Positions 41,288 to 50,899 of a DNA stretch of 64,000 nt are shown piece after piece; position 1 is the first letter of the stretch, and each line of letters starts with the position of its first letter. Under the pieces are notes generated by a model. That model saw nothing but the letters and a program-made list of their open reading frames with translations, did no database searches and was not told where the DNA came from. Source of the DNA: Winogradskyella wichelsiae (GTDB lineage: Bacteria; Bacteroidota; Bacteroidia; Flavobacteriales; Flavobacteriaceae); assembly GCF_013403925.1 (NCBI RefSeq), contig NZ_JABFDJ010000007.1, positions 1-64,000 on the forward strand, written 5' to 3'. The position numbers were made by a program, and so were the translations under genes.

Positions 41288-43807
41288 TTATTTTTTAAGA
41301 CTGATAGTGTCTTCTTTTTCAGCAGAAAGTAAGTTAGCAAAAAGGCGGTAAGCACCAGAAACTCCTGCAGGAAATTCTCTAAAGAAACTTAAACCTGTAT
41401 AGATATAGTTTCCTTTGCCATATTTTGCGACTAATAGTGATCCTTTTTTAGATTTTTCACCTTTATCATGTGCAGCGAGTAGGGGGGTAAATTCTTTAGA
41501 CCATTCATTTGGAAAATATAAACCACGTTCTTGTACCCAACCTTCAAAATCTTGAGATGTTATTTTGTTTGGATAATTAAGAATAGGATGATTTGGTTCT
41601 AAAATTTTAACTTCTGCGTTTTCGTCAGTAACACGATCTCTAGATAATTTTAAATTATAAGGTGCTAAATTATCAATTTTAATACCTCTGCTTGTATTGT
41701 ATTGCACCACTAAATTTCCACCTTCTTTAACATATTCTAATAAGAATTTTTGTTTGAATTTTAAATCTTCAACAATATTATACGCTCTAATACCAACAAC
41801 AATAGCATCAAAATTAGCAAGGTTTTCTGGTGATATTTGTTCGGGCTTAATAATGGTAACGTTGTAACCGATTTGTCTTAAACTTTCTGGTACAACATCT
41901 CCTGCACCTTCAATATAACCAATATTATTACCGCGTTTTTCAATATTTAGTCTTACCACTTTACTTTCGCTAGGTATTAATACCGTTTGAAAAGGTATAT
42001 GTGCATAATCGATCTCTATTAATTCATCGGTATAAAATTGCCCATCAATATTAACCATTGGTGAGATTAAACCTTCACTCTGATTTTTAGGTGGAATAAC
42101 GGTGAAAACAACTTTTTGGATATCTCCTTTGTTTGCAATTTCAATCTTTTGCTTTTCAGGAAAAATACTCCAGCCTTTAGGGTAAGCCATTTGTACGTAA
42201 CCACTAAGATTATTTTTACCAGCTTTTACAGTAACTTCAATTTCTTTTTGTTGATCATTTTCAAAAATAAATACCTTATCACTAATACTTGCAGATACGA
42301 TTGGTATGATTTCGAACGGTCGGTATAATTCGCCCTTATCTGGTTTAGAATAGCGATAAACAACAGGCTTTTTAAAACTGATAGGTGTACCTTCAATTAA
42401 TAAGTTGAAATCTACAAAAATAGCTCTTGGTGTTTCTGGTAAACCTATTAATTTTTGATCTTCAACGTGGTACATTCCTAATGAAGCCTCTTTGTTTAAC
42501 CAATAAGGCGTTGTATAATCACTATTTTGAGGAATAGTGATACGTTCTTCAAAATTTAATTTTTGATTATTTTTTAGAGTTATTTTTTTAGAAGTCCCGT
42601 TTTGTAATGTTGATAAATGATAAGATAGCAATTCGATTTTTGAAGTACTTCGGTTTATAACTTCCATGTCTAAAGTTACCTCAGAGTTTGGTGCTGCATT
42701 TGGACTTATAGCTGAAACTTCTAAATATAAACCTGCACAAGCTTCTATGATTTCTTTTAATTCTTTAGATTTAACCGTTTTCCAATGTTCGTCTTTTAAA
42801 TTTTGAACCAGCTTGTAAGCTTCTAATAACTGTGGTAAATGTGATGCTGGATTTTTAAAATTGAAATTAGTTTCAACAGATTTTAATAACGTTTCAATGG
42901 CTTGTCCGCCTTCAACACGATTCCATGATGTATCGATACCTTCAAAAATATTTTCACTTCCGTTTAAGTCATCTCCTTTTAAAAATTCTATATATTCTTC
43001 TTGTGTACCGCGCTGTGTTAAACGACCAAAACCTTGGCAAAGGTGTTGACTGCTCGCTAAAGCTGCGACCTCATTGTTAGACATGCCTTTGCTAGGGTAA
43101 TAAACCCCAACATCAAAATTAAGCATGTTACTTTTATCTAGTTTATCAAATTTTTCTTGACTTCCATAACGCCACCAAGAGGTGTTGTAAAACAAACGCT
43201 TTGGTTGCCAAATTTCTGTATCCGTTAACTGTGATTTGTATTTAGAAGGATCATTAGCCAAATCAAAAGCTTCTACGCTTAACATGGCAGAAGTAGTATG
43301 ATGACCATGTGTTGTACCTGGTGTTCTGTGATCGAAACGATTGATAATAACATCGGGTTTAAACTCTCTAATAGCCCAAACAACATCTGCTAAAACTTCA
43401 TCTTTATTCCAAATTTCTAAGGTTTCATCGGGATGTTTTGAATACCCAAAATCATTAGCTCTAGTAAAGCGTTGTTCGCCTCCATCAACACGTCTAGCGG
43501 CTAATAATTCTTGAGTTCTTATTACTCCTAAAAGTTCTCTAATTTCTGGACCAATAAGATTTTGACCTCCATCTCCTCGTGTTAATGATAAATACGCTGT
43601 ACGTGCCTTAACTTCATTAGACATGTAAGAAATAAGACGTGTATTCTCATCATCGGGATGTGCGGCAATATAAAGTACAGAGCCTAAAACATTCAGTTTT
43701 TGAACGGCTTCGTAAATTTCTGAGGACTTAAGTTTTTTGGGTTGTTGCGCTTGTAAGGATACAATTGTACTTATAAAAAGCAGTAGACAGAGTCTAATTT
43801 GGAACAT
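41288..43807 (-). CDS. Secreted PIG-L deacetylase with C-terminal amidotransferase-like domain
   Basis: An 839-residue protein from the ATG at 43807, which starts a normal signal peptide (MFQIRLCLLLFISTIVSLQA); the ATG 12 codons upstream adds residues in front of it. The LmbE/PIG-L motif AAHPDDENTRLISYM and the second motif GTTHGHH give zinc ligands for N-acetyl sugar deacetylation. Beta-sandwich regions follow and the tail (NLANFDAIVVGIRAYNIVED) resembles a GATase1-like domain. The operon context suggests processing of acetylated sugars before import. First gene of the operon. Confidence 0.9.
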   Translation of the reverse strand: MFQIRLCLLLFISTIVSLQAQQPKKLKSSEIYEAVQKLNVLGSVLYIAAHPDDENTRLISYMSNEVKARTAYLSLTRGDGGQNLIGPEIRELLGVIRTQELLAARRVDGGEQRFTRANDFGYSKHPDETLEIWNKDEVLADVVWAIREFKPDVIINRFDHRTPGTTHGHHTTSAMLSVEAFDLANDPSKYKSQLTDTEIWQPKRLFYNTSWWRYGSQEKFDKLDKSNMLNFDVGVYYPSKGMSNNEVAALASSQHLCQGFGRLTQRGTQEEYIEFLKGDDLNGSENIFEGIDTSWNRVEGGQAIETLLKSVETNFNFKNPASHLPQLLEAYKLVQNLKDEHWKTVKSKELKEIIEACAGLYLEVSAISPNAAPNSEVTLDMEVINRSTSKIELLSYHLSTLQNGTSKKITLKNNQKLNFEERITIPQNSDYTTPYWLNKEASLGMYHVEDQKLIGLPETPRAIFVDFNLLIEGTPISFKKPVVYRYSKPDKGELYRPFEIIPIVSASISDKVFIFENDQQKEIEVTVKAGKNNLSGYVQMAYPKGWSIFPEKQKIEIANKGDIQKVVFTVIPPKNQSEGLISPMVNIDGQFYTDELIEIDYAHIPFQTVLIPSESKVVRLNIEKRGNNIGYIEGAGDVVPESLRQIGYNVTIIKPEQISPENLANFDAIVVGIRAYNIVEDLKFKQKFLLEYVKEGGNLVVQYNTSRGIKIDNLAPYNLKLSRDRVTDENAEVKILEPNHPILNYPNKITSQDFEGWVQERGLYFPNEWSKEFTPLLAAHDKGEKSKKGSLLVAKYGKGNYIYTGLSFFREFPAGVSGAYRLFANLLSAEKEDTISLKK

Positions 43808-43935
43808 GAGGCTATTAGTTAGTTGGATTCCAAATATAGCCAAGTTTGATACTTTTAGACTTTGTTTTAGATTTTTTTAACGTTGCGTTAATTTTAAGAA
43901 ATCCTTATATTCTAAGTATTCAATAAGTATTTTAC

Positions 43936-45015
43936 CTATAACCACTTCTTTCTTTTAAAGTAAATTAGCAGTGCAATAAAGATCACTAACATGACTGCTA
44001 AAAGTACAAAATAACCATTGCGATATTGTAGCTCAGGAATGTACTCAAAATTCATTCCGTAGATACCCGCAAGAAAAGTTAAAGGGATGAAAATAGATGA
44101 CATAATAGTCAGCACTTTCATGACTTCATTCATCTTATTACTAATGGTGGTCATATACATATCCATTAAACTCCAGATCATTTCACGATAGATGTCAATG
44201 TTTTCTGAGACTTGAATAAGGTGGTCATAAATATCTCTATAGTAGGTAATTGTCTTTGGGTAAATTAATGTGTGCTCGCCTTTTTCTACACGATTTATAA
44301 TTTCACGAAGTGGAAAAATAGCACGACGCACTTTTAAGATTTCTCGTTTTAATTGTTGTACTTCAATATTTATGTTTTCCCTAGAATTCCCTGCAAATAA
44401 ATCAGTTTCTAAATCTTCTATTTTATTACCTAAAGTCTCAATAATACTAAAGTAATTATCTACAACGGCATCTATTAAAGCATAGAGTAAATAGTCAGAT
44501 TTTAAGCTTCTAATTCTTCCATTTCCAAGACGTAAACGATCTCTTACATTATCAAATACATCACCTTCAGATTCTTGAAAAGACAAGACGCAATTTTCAC
44601 CTAATACAAAACTGACTTGTTCAATAACAATGTTTTCATCAGTATCATAATAAAGCATTTTAAGGACAATGAATAGATAATCATCGTATTCATCAATTTT
44701 AGGGCGTTGAGTTGTGTTTACAATATCTTCTAAAACAAGTGGATGTAATTCGTATTGTTTACCGATGTTCTCAATTTCAGTAATAGCATTTAAACCATCA
44801 ATATTAATCCAGGTTACTGAATCATTATTTTTAAAGGACTTGGCTTCTTCAATATTGGTTAATACACGTTCGTTTAATGTGTCTTTTGTATAGTCGAAAG
44901 ATTCTATTTGAAGTAGTTTATCTGTTTTTACACCGGTATAAACTAAAGTTCCAGGGGCTTTTCCAGTATGCTTTTTATGGTTTTGTGTACGTTTTTTAAC
45001 AGTCTTTTTCCTCAT
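43936..45015 (-). CDS. corA: CorA-type magnesium/cobalt transporter
   Basis: A 359-residue transporter with a large cytoplasmic N-terminal domain (about 1-290, including VTWINIDGLNAITEIENIGK and HPLVLEDIVNTTQRPKIDEY) and two C-terminal membrane segments separated by the signature loop YGMNFEYIPEL. The last residues KRKKWL follow the inside-positive rule. It imports Mg2+, or Co2+. It lies 2 bases after the MscS gene, so the two are co-translated. Confidence 0.96.
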   Translation of the reverse strand: MRKKTVKKRTQNHKKHTGKAPGTLVYTGVKTDKLLQIESFDYTKDTLNERVLTNIEEAKSFKNNDSVTWINIDGLNAITEIENIGKQYELHPLVLEDIVNTTQRPKIDEYDDYLFIVLKMLYYDTDENIVIEQVSFVLGENCVLSFQESEGDVFDNVRDRLRLGNGRIRSLKSDYLLYALIDAVVDNYFSIIETLGNKIEDLETDLFAGNSRENINIEVQQLKREILKVRRAIFPLREIINRVEKGEHTLIYPKTITYYRDIYDHLIQVSENIDIYREMIWSLMDMYMTTISNKMNEVMKVLTIMSSIFIPLTFLAGIYGMNFEYIPELQYRNGYFVLLAVMLVIFIALLIYFKRKKWL

Positions 45016-45017
45016 CT

Positions 45018-45551
45018 TTATAAAATACTAGAATCGTCTAGAGCATCCTTTTGCAATAAAGTTACGGCTTTTTGAAGAATTAGGTTGTTAGGGTAAGTTA
45101 CTAAGTTACCATTATCATCTCTAAGAATAAGTTGAAAAGCTCTAATGTCTTCAATAATAGCTTCTACAGGATAATCTTTATCGTGAATTTTTATTTTATC
45201 ACCGACCTTATATGGAAACGAAAAAAACATAATAACGCCTGAAGTAATATTACTTAATATAGACCAAATAGCAAAAAGAGCAATACCAATGACAGCAAAA
45301 ACTGAAGAAAAAACAAGAGTAACATCTCTAGTTTGCGCACCAAGAATAAAAGCCTCAATTAATATTGCTATCAGAACGAGTGTTACCGTTGCATAACGAC
45401 CTATTAAACCAGCGCGGGCTTCAGTAGTACCACTTTTCCTTCCGATTCTTTTTACAGTAATTACAATGATGGCTCTAATTATAAAAAGTACAATTAATAA
45501 AATTGTTGTAGAAATTATTTCATCTTGATAATTCGACAAAATTGTAGTCAT
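45018..45551 (-). CDS. Short mechanosensitive channel, MscS type
   Basis: A 177-residue protein with an N-terminal membrane region (segments about 15-33 and 50-75), the pore-helix-like ALFAIWSILSNITSGVIMFF (about 91-110) and the MscS beta-domain SFPYKVGDKIKIHDKDYPVE (about 111-130), then IIEDIRAFQLILRDDNGNLV and TYPNNLILQKAV. The C-terminal alpha/beta cage of E. coli MscS is missing; the protein stops right after the beta domain. It protects against hypo-osmotic shock or conducts ions. Upstream of corA. Confidence 0.9.
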   Translation of the reverse strand: MTTILSNYQDEIISTTILLIVLFIIRAIIVITVKRIGRKSGTTEARAGLIGRYATVTLVLIAILIEAFILGAQTRDVTLVFSSVFAVIGIALFAIWSILSNITSGVIMFFSFPYKVGDKIKIHDKDYPVEAIIEDIRAFQLILRDDNGNLVTYPNNLILQKAVTLLQKDALDDSSIL

Positions 45552-45584
45552 AAAAAAGAAGCTTTGTATTTAATATGATTTGTA

Positions 45585-46547
45585 TTATTTTAGTTTTAAG
45601 TCATCTCTTAAATTTGAGTCAGACGTACTTTTCTTGTTCCAGTAATCAGATTTTATAGTTTCTAATTTTGTTGCTTTGGTTGTTAAAGTCTTAACTGAGT
45701 CGCCACGACCTGAAGTTGTCGTTTCTTCCCATCCTAAAATTTCAAATGGAAAATTAGGACTGAAATTAATTTTTAGAGTTCTGCTTAAATTGTCATAAGA
45801 TAATGTATAACTATCGTCCTTTAGAGTAGCAAGTGCCTTATGAGGCTTAAAGTCTACGTTATTTAATCTGATGAATTCCATTGCCGGAATAATATCTATC
45901 TGTCCTACAGGAAGATTTTTAGGATTGATTCTTAGCTTAGCCCATAATTCATTTTCTGTAAGTGCTTTTTCAATTTCAAATGATTTGTCAGCTTGGTTCT
46001 GAAAATAAGAATGCGTTAATATTTCAAAATTATCGCGGTTATTTAATTGCGTATACGTTTGACCGCACCATTCTTGAACAGAAGTCGTGATTTTTATCGC
46101 ATGTTGGTTGTCTGCTACAGGGTAAAAAGTACTCTGCATTATAGAATAAGGGTAAATACCGGTAATAAAATTTTTGGTTGCATTTACTTTTAAAACAGGA
46201 GTGTTTTCTTTACTATAATTATCCGCTTTAACTTGAATGTCGGGTAAAAAATCTTCAGTTACAAATACTAAAACGGCTTCTCCTTCTCGGATTTCTCCAT
46301 AGCGCGCTTGCTCTAATTTGAAAGATGTTATTTCTGCTTCTCCATTGTACCAATATTCTTTAAAATCTTTAGATAATTTGGTTTTTGGTGCTAGAGGTTT
46401 TGTTTTAATTTTTTCTGCTGAAACCACAGGAGCTTCAGTTGTATTTGAAGTGCTGGTATTCGATTTGTATTCGTTGCAAGCAGTAAAAGTTGTCATTATT
46501 CCTATTAGCAGAACGACAAGTGTTTTGGAGTGTAAAATCTTTATCAT
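45585..46547 (-). CDS. Lipoprotein of unknown function next to maf
   Basis: A 320-residue protein with a lipoprotein signal (hydrophobic run then lipobox TFTAC, Cys at residue 24), a Ser/Thr-rich linker and a soluble domain starting KDFKEYWYNGEAEITSFKLE. Other segments are QSTFYPVADNQHAIKITTSV and WCGQTYTQLNNRDNFEILTH. Homologues occur beside maf in Flavobacteriaceae, and some carry the name septum formation inhibitor, probably by neighbour transfer: no Maf-type nucleotide pocket is visible. Function unknown. Part of the long minus-strand operon. Confidence 0.8.
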   Translation of the reverse strand: MIKILHSKTLVVLLIGIMTTFTACNEYKSNTSTSNTTEAPVVSAEKIKTKPLAPKTKLSKDFKEYWYNGEAEITSFKLEQARYGEIREGEAVLVFVTEDFLPDIQVKADNYSKENTPVLKVNATKNFITGIYPYSIMQSTFYPVADNQHAIKITTSVQEWCGQTYTQLNNRDNFEILTHSYFQNQADKSFEIEKALTENELWAKLRINPKNLPVGQIDIIPAMEFIRLNNVDFKPHKALATLKDDSYTLSYDNLSRTLKINFSPNFPFEILGWEETTTSGRGDSVKTLTTKATKLETIKSDYWNKKSTSDSNLRDDLKLK

Positions 46548-46630
46548 AATAAGCGGTTATTTTAGAATCAGATATTCATGAAGTTAGTGTTCTGAATAGT
46601 GAAATGTAATCCTATGATAAAGATAGTATT

Positions 46631-47224
46631 CTAAATACCTTTAGCAATGGTATTTAACGTTTTGTATAGTAAATGAGTGGGTAAGCCAACCACATTATTA
46701 TAAGAGCCTTCAATACTTGTAATTCCAATGGCTCCAATCCACTCTTGTATGCCATAAGCACCAGCCTTATCTAAAGGTTTGTAAGTCTTAACATAGTACC
46801 AAATTTCTTCATCAGTTAAAGCTTTAAATGTCACTTTTGTAGTGGTATTAACAATTTGCTGAGTTGTCTTTAAAGTGAAACAAATAGAAGTGACAACTTG
46901 ATGCGTTTTATTGCTTAAGGATTTAATCATATTAAAAGCATCAGTTTCATCTTTAGGTTTGCCAAGTGCTTTATTATCTAACCAAACAATGGTATCGCTT
47001 GTAATAAGAATGTCTTTATTTTGAATGTTTTCGAGGAAAGGTTCAGCTTTTAGTTTCGCTAAATAATCAGTTATCTCTTCACATTTTAAATGCTTAGGGA
47101 AAATTTCTTTAATAGGTTTAAGTTGTATTTCAAAATCGAGATTCATTTCTTTTAAAAATGCATGACGACGTGGCGAACCAGAAGCCAGAATAATATTGAA
47201 ATCTTTAAGTTTATCGTTTAACAT
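46631..47224 (-). CDS. maf: Maf family nucleoside triphosphate pyrophosphatase
   Basis: A 197-residue house-cleaning enzyme that hydrolyses non-canonical or modified nucleotides. The N-terminal motif ILASGSPRRHAFLKEM (residues 11-26) and the block SDTIVWLDNKALGKPKDETD (near 75-94) contain the ASxSPRR phosphate site and the catalytic Asp. KAGAYGIQEWIG (about 154-165) is also typical. Start is 1 base after the UbiA stop. Confidence 0.94.
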   Translation of the reverse strand: MLNDKLKDFNIILASGSPRRHAFLKEMNLDFEIQLKPIKEIFPKHLKCEEITDYLAKLKAEPFLENIQNKDILITSDTIVWLDNKALGKPKDETDAFNMIKSLSNKTHQVVTSICFTLKTTQQIVNTTTKVTFKALTDEEIWYYVKTYKPLDKAGAYGIQEWIGAIGITSIEGSYNNVVGLPTHLLYKTLNTIAKGI

Positions 47225-47225
47225 C

Positions 47226-48152
47226 TTATTTCAATATAAAATTATACAGTAATAACGAAAGCATACCTGTAAGCATTACAATTTTAAGAACTAAGCTTAT
47301 ATGCTTGTATTGCGCTTTTTGTTTAGCATTAAATAGTTTTATAGTAACGTAAATTAGTGGTGCAATTACAAGAATTAAAAAATAACCAACAACAATTTGC
47401 TGTTTAAATAAATAGGTAATCACATAATAAGTAATAGAAAAAATAGGAATCAGAGACAATATTATTATCAATTTATTAGCCCGATCTCTACCAATTAAAA
47501 TAGGAAGTGTTTGTATGCCTGCTTTATAATCTCCATCTATATCTTCAATATCTTTTATTAATTCTCTTATAAGATTAATCATAAAAGCAAAAATAGCGTA
47601 GTCTTTTATAATATTTAAAAATGTCATTTGCACTGCTTTGTTGTTTATGTTTATTGCAGGGATTATTTCATAAATTCCAACCAACAAAATACTTAATGCA
47701 ACTACTAAGGATACAACAATATTACCAACTATAGCAATCTGTTTTAATGAAGTAGAATAAATATAAAGTAGTGCTGATGCAATAAAAAAAGCAGTAAAAA
47801 AAGTAGGCTTACCAATACCATTAGCTAAGTAGAACCCTAATCCAACTCCGATTATATTAAGAATAATGAATAATGTTGAAGCGTTTTTCTCTGTAATATG
47901 TTTGTTAATAATAAGTTGGTTTGGCTTATTAATTTTATCTGTTTCCACATCATAAATATCATTAATAATATAACCACCAGCAGCGATACACAACGTAGCA
48001 AAAACGAGAATAAGAAAGTTGAAATCGCTTAATGTTGTTGATACACCATGACTTTCTTTAAAAGGAATTAAAAGAGCGTATTTAATTAAGTATTGCATCA
48101 AAGCAATCATTAATAGGTTTTTCCAACGAATTAATTTAAGTATATGAGTCAT
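47226..48152 (-). CDS. UbiA-type prenyltransferase
   Basis: A 308-residue membrane prenyltransferase with nine hydrophobic segments. The two Asp-rich motifs are NDIYDVETDKINKPNQ (about 64-79) and DIEDIDGDYKAGIQTLP (about 201-217), which bind prenyl diphosphate through magnesium. Flavobacterial homologues are usually labelled geranylgeranylglycerol-phosphate geranylgeranyltransferase, but menaquinone or other prenyl acceptors are possible. It starts 8 bases after the 104-residue gene and ends next to maf. Confidence 0.9.
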   Translation of the reverse strand: MTHILKLIRWKNLLMIALMQYLIKYALLIPFKESHGVSTTLSDFNFLILVFATLCIAAGGYIINDIYDVETDKINKPNQLIINKHITEKNASTLFIILNIIGVGLGFYLANGIGKPTFFTAFFIASALLYIYSTSLKQIAIVGNIVVSLVVALSILLVGIYEIIPAININNKAVQMTFLNIIKDYAIFAFMINLIRELIKDIEDIDGDYKAGIQTLPILIGRDRANKLIIILSLIPIFSITYYVITYLFKQQIVVGYFLILVIAPLIYVTIKLFNAKQKAQYKHISLVLKIVMLTGMLSLLLYNFILK

Positions 48153-48160
48153 TTGAAGTT

Positions 48161-48475
48161 TTAGTGAGATAAAATTATAGTAACTAAATAATAAGCACTT
48201 ATTGCAATAATAGTAAAAACTGCGCTACCAATAATAGCCGTTTTTTTTAAGATCTTGCGTTCTTCTTGTTTAATTTTAGCTTTAATTTTTTGTTTGTCTT
48301 CTTTAGTTAGGTCTTTATGCAAAAAATGCATTTGATAGTTTAAGTGAGCTTCAAGATCTAATTTTTCTTTGTATCTAGAATAAGGTGCAGACGATCTTTG
48401 GTTAAAGGTCGCTTGACTATTACCAAAACCAATATACCCAAATCCTGTGCTATGTCTTCTGCCTTTAGCTGACAT
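48161..48475 (-). CDS. Small membrane protein of unknown function
   Basis: A 104-residue protein: polar N-terminus with HSTGFGYIGFGNSQATFNQR, a charged helical middle (KEKLDLEAHLNYQMHFLHKD, then LTKEDKQKIKAKIKQEERKI) and one C-terminal membrane segment (about 79-102). It is predicted to be a tail-anchored cytoplasmic protein. I do not recognise a named family, but it is in a conserved-looking operon between the KdsC-like phosphatase and the UbiA gene. Confidence 0.75.
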   Translation of the reverse strand: MSAKGRRHSTGFGYIGFGNSQATFNQRSSAPYSRYKEKLDLEAHLNYQMHFLHKDLTKEDKQKIKAKIKQEERKILKKTAIIGSAVFTIIAISAYYLVTIILSH

Positions 48476-48515
48476 GTTTATTGTGTTATTTTAAACCCCA
48501 ATTGCTAATTTATTA

Positions 48516-49049
48516 TTAATCGTATTTAGCGCTAAAGTTTTTATTCCATTTGTTTTGAACTTTAAGCACTTGCTCAATAACATCTCTAACAGCACCTTTA
48601 CCACCATTTTTATGAGAAATATATTTTGAAATAGCCTTAATTTCTGCAACAGCATCTTGTGGACAGCATGGCATGCCTACTAGAGTCATAACAGGGTAAT
48701 CAGGAATATCATCTCCCATATATAATACTTGAGACTTTGAAATATTTTTCTGATCTAAATAGGTCTCAAGTTGTTCTATTTTGTTGTGTGCTCCTAAAAA
48801 AATATCTTTTATACCTAAACCTGCTAAACGTTTTCTAACACCTTCATTAGAGCCTCCAGAAATTATACAAAGATTAAAACCGTTATCAATAGCAGTTTTT
48901 AGTGCAAAGCCATCTTTAATATTCATGGTTCTTAGCATTTCACCATCAGTTGTCACCGTTATAGTACCGTCCGTTAAAACACCATCTACATCAAAAATAA
49001 AAGTAGTTATGTCTGCTAAGTATTCTTTATAACTTTTGTCGTCGTTCAT
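48516..49049 (-). CDS. KdsC-type HAD phosphatase
   Basis: A 177-residue HAD-superfamily hydrolase of the IIIA subclass. The nucleophile motif FIFDVDGVLTDGTITV (18-33) is diagnostic of KdsC; CIISGGSNEGVRKRLAGLG holds the phosphate Ser, and YMGDDIPDYPVMTLVGM the metal Asp pair. KdsC dephosphorylates KDO 8-phosphate in lipopolysaccharide synthesis, but close homologues act on other sugar acid phosphates. It shares one base with the DUF2520 stop. Confidence 0.92.
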   Translation of the reverse strand: MNDDKSYKEYLADITTFIFDVDGVLTDGTITVTTDGEMLRTMNIKDGFALKTAIDNGFNLCIISGGSNEGVRKRLAGLGIKDIFLGAHNKIEQLETYLDQKNISKSQVLYMGDDIPDYPVMTLVGMPCCPQDAVAEIKAISKYISHKNGGKGAVRDVIEQVLKVQNKWNKNFSAKYD

Positions 49050-49837
49050 TATTTATTAACTTTTTTTGTTGGTGTAGAATTAAATCCGTGGGTTCTTTTT
49101 ATAGAAGATGTCAGTAATTTATAAATCGATTCGTGTTCTTCTTTTTCTATGAGTTTCAACTGTCTTTTTATCGTTTTTTTGTCGTTCCGTTTTGCTGGGC
49201 CTGTTTGTGCCATAAAAGGTGACATTTCTTGAATTTTTTTTGCTGTTTCTTCAATTAAAGGATGTAAGATGTTAAATTCAATATTTTTAGTCTCACAGAT
49301 TTCGTGCCCAATTCTATACATTTGATTAGTAAAGTTATTTACAAATACAGCAGCTAAATGAAGCGTTTGGCGTTGCTCTGTTGTAATTTTATGAGGTTTA
49401 CAATTTACTGCTTTGGCTAAATCTTTTAATAATTGAAGGTTTTCTTTTTCATATACCTCAATACAAATAGGAACTTCTGCAAAGTTTATATCTGCATTTT
49501 TAGAAAACGTCTGAAGCGGATAAAAAACACCAATCTCATTTTTTTTATCAATATCATGCATAGCAACGCTTCCTGAGGTATGCACTACAAACCGATCTTT
49601 AAATGGTAATGTTGTAGAAAACTCTGCAATACTGTCATCGCTAACGGCAATAATATAAATATCAGCTTCTTTTAATTCTTCTAAAGAATCTGTTATAGCG
49701 ACCTCATTAGCATAAGAAGAAATTGAGGATCGTGTTCGATTATACCATTGTATAATCGAAATATTTTCAGCATTAGAAAATGCTTTATATAGATGTGTGG
49801 CAACATTGCCAGCACCAAGTAATACAACTGATATCAT
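49049..49837 (-). CDS. Rossmann-like and DUF2520 domain protein
   Basis: A 262-residue protein with a dinucleotide-binding start VVLLGAGNVATHLYKAF (residues 4-20), followed by SDDSIAEFSTTLPFKDRFVV, VHTSGSVAMHDIDKKNEIGV and YPLQTFSKNADINFAEVPIC. The C-terminal helical domain is DUF2520. The fold is like that of pyrroline-5-carboxylate or ketopantoate reductases, and NADP use is likely, but the substrate is unknown. First gene of the eight-gene minus-strand operon. Confidence 0.9.
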   Translation of the reverse strand: MISVVLLGAGNVATHLYKAFSNAENISIIQWYNRTRSSISSYANEVAITDSLEELKEADIYIIAVSDDSIAEFSTTLPFKDRFVVHTSGSVAMHDIDKKNEIGVFYPLQTFSKNADINFAEVPICIEVYEKENLQLLKDLAKAVNCKPHKITTEQRQTLHLAAVFVNNFTNQMYRIGHEICETKNIEFNILHPLIEETAKKIQEMSPFMAQTGPAKRNDKKTIKRQLKLIEKEEHESIYKLLTSSIKRTHGFNSTPTKKVNK

Positions 49838-49935
49838 GCTGTAAAAGTAATAAGATTTCTTATTTTAGTAACATAATAAAGCACTATTTTAGTGATAGCT
49901 TTATCTGAATTAATTGTTACAATAAAATAAAATTT

Positions 49936-50331
49936 ATGGAAAAACTAGATATAAAAACAAGAGAAGATATATTTCAACTCGTTTCTAAATTTTATGAAAA
50001 AGTAAGAAAAGACGAGAAATTAGGTCCTTTTTTTAATGATACGATAAAGAATTGGGATGCCCATTTACAGCATTTAACTACGTTTTGGGAATCTAGTTTA
50101 TTCTTAAAAACCAAATTTTCAGGGAATCCTTTAGAAGCCCACACTAAGGTAGATGCAGCTTTTAATCACACCATAACAGAATTACATTTTGGTATTTGGT
50201 TAAATCTTTGGTTTCAAACTATAGACGAATTACACGAAGGAGATTATGCAGAGAATGCCAAACGAAGAGCTCGTAAAATGGGCACCTTTATGTACATGAA
50301 TATTTTTGCGGCGAGAAAATCAGAATTATAA
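49936..50331 (+). CDS. Group III truncated haemoglobin
   Basis: A 131-residue haem protein. The core features are KFYEKVRKDEKLGPFFND near the N-terminus, WDAHLQHLTTFWESSLF (about 40-56) and TELHFGIWLNLWFQTIDE (81-98), where H84 fits the proximal F8 His. Group III globins have been linked to oxygen, nitric oxide or peroxide chemistry, mostly without firm function. Monocistronic or with mscL, which starts 49 bases later. Confidence 0.92.
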   Translation: MEKLDIKTREDIFQLVSKFYEKVRKDEKLGPFFNDTIKNWDAHLQHLTTFWESSLFLKTKFSGNPLEAHTKVDAAFNHTITELHFGIWLNLWFQTIDELHEGDYAENAKRRARKMGTFMYMNIFAARKSEL

Positions 50332-50380
50332 TAGACATCTTTCTAAATTTGCACCTATAAGCTATTAAAAAAAGATAATT

Positions 50381-50830
50381 ATGGGATTGTTAAAAGAATT
50401 TAAAGAATTTGCTGTAAAAGGAAATATGATGGATATGGCAATTGGTATCATCATTGGTGCGGCATTTAACAAAGTGATAGATGTATTAGCTAAACAAGTT
50501 ATTTTACCCCCTTTGTCTTTATTAACAGACGGGGTTAATATTGGAGAAAAGAAGTTAGTTTTAAGAGATGCCGTTTTAGATACTACAGGTGCTATTACAA
50601 CAAGTGAAGTTGCTGTAGCTTACGGAAAATTGTCTGAAGTATTTTTAGACTTTTTAATTATTGGCTTTACCGTTTTTATAATAGTAAAGTTTATGAATCG
50701 TCTTAGAACTAAATCTCATGATGCTAAGGATAAGACGGTAGTGACTCCCAAAGATATTCAGCTGTTAACCGATTTAAAGGAGTTAATGGTAGAGCAAAAT
50801 AAAATGTTAAAAGCTAATACCACAAAATGA
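50381..50830 (+). CDS. mscL: Large-conductance mechanosensitive channel MscL
   Basis: A 149-residue channel that opens under high membrane tension. The N-terminal amphipathic block EFKEFAVKGNMMDMAIGIII, the first pore helix IGAAFNKVIDVLAKQVILPP, and the second membrane helix FLDFLIIGFTVFIIVKFMNR are all present, followed by a charged C-terminal helix LLTDLKELMVEQNKML. Slightly longer loop than in E. coli. Osmotic-shock role. Confidence 0.96.
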   Translation: MGLLKEFKEFAVKGNMMDMAIGIIIGAAFNKVIDVLAKQVILPPLSLLTDGVNIGEKKLVLRDAVLDTTGAITTSEVAVAYGKLSEVFLDFLIIGFTVFIIVKFMNRLRTKSHDAKDKTVVTPKDIQLLTDLKELMVEQNKMLKANTTK

Positions 50831-50899
50831 ACCTTTTTTTACTAGAACTTTAACATCTTTACAAGCGTTAAACTCACTATGTAAATCGTTAAAAAACCA

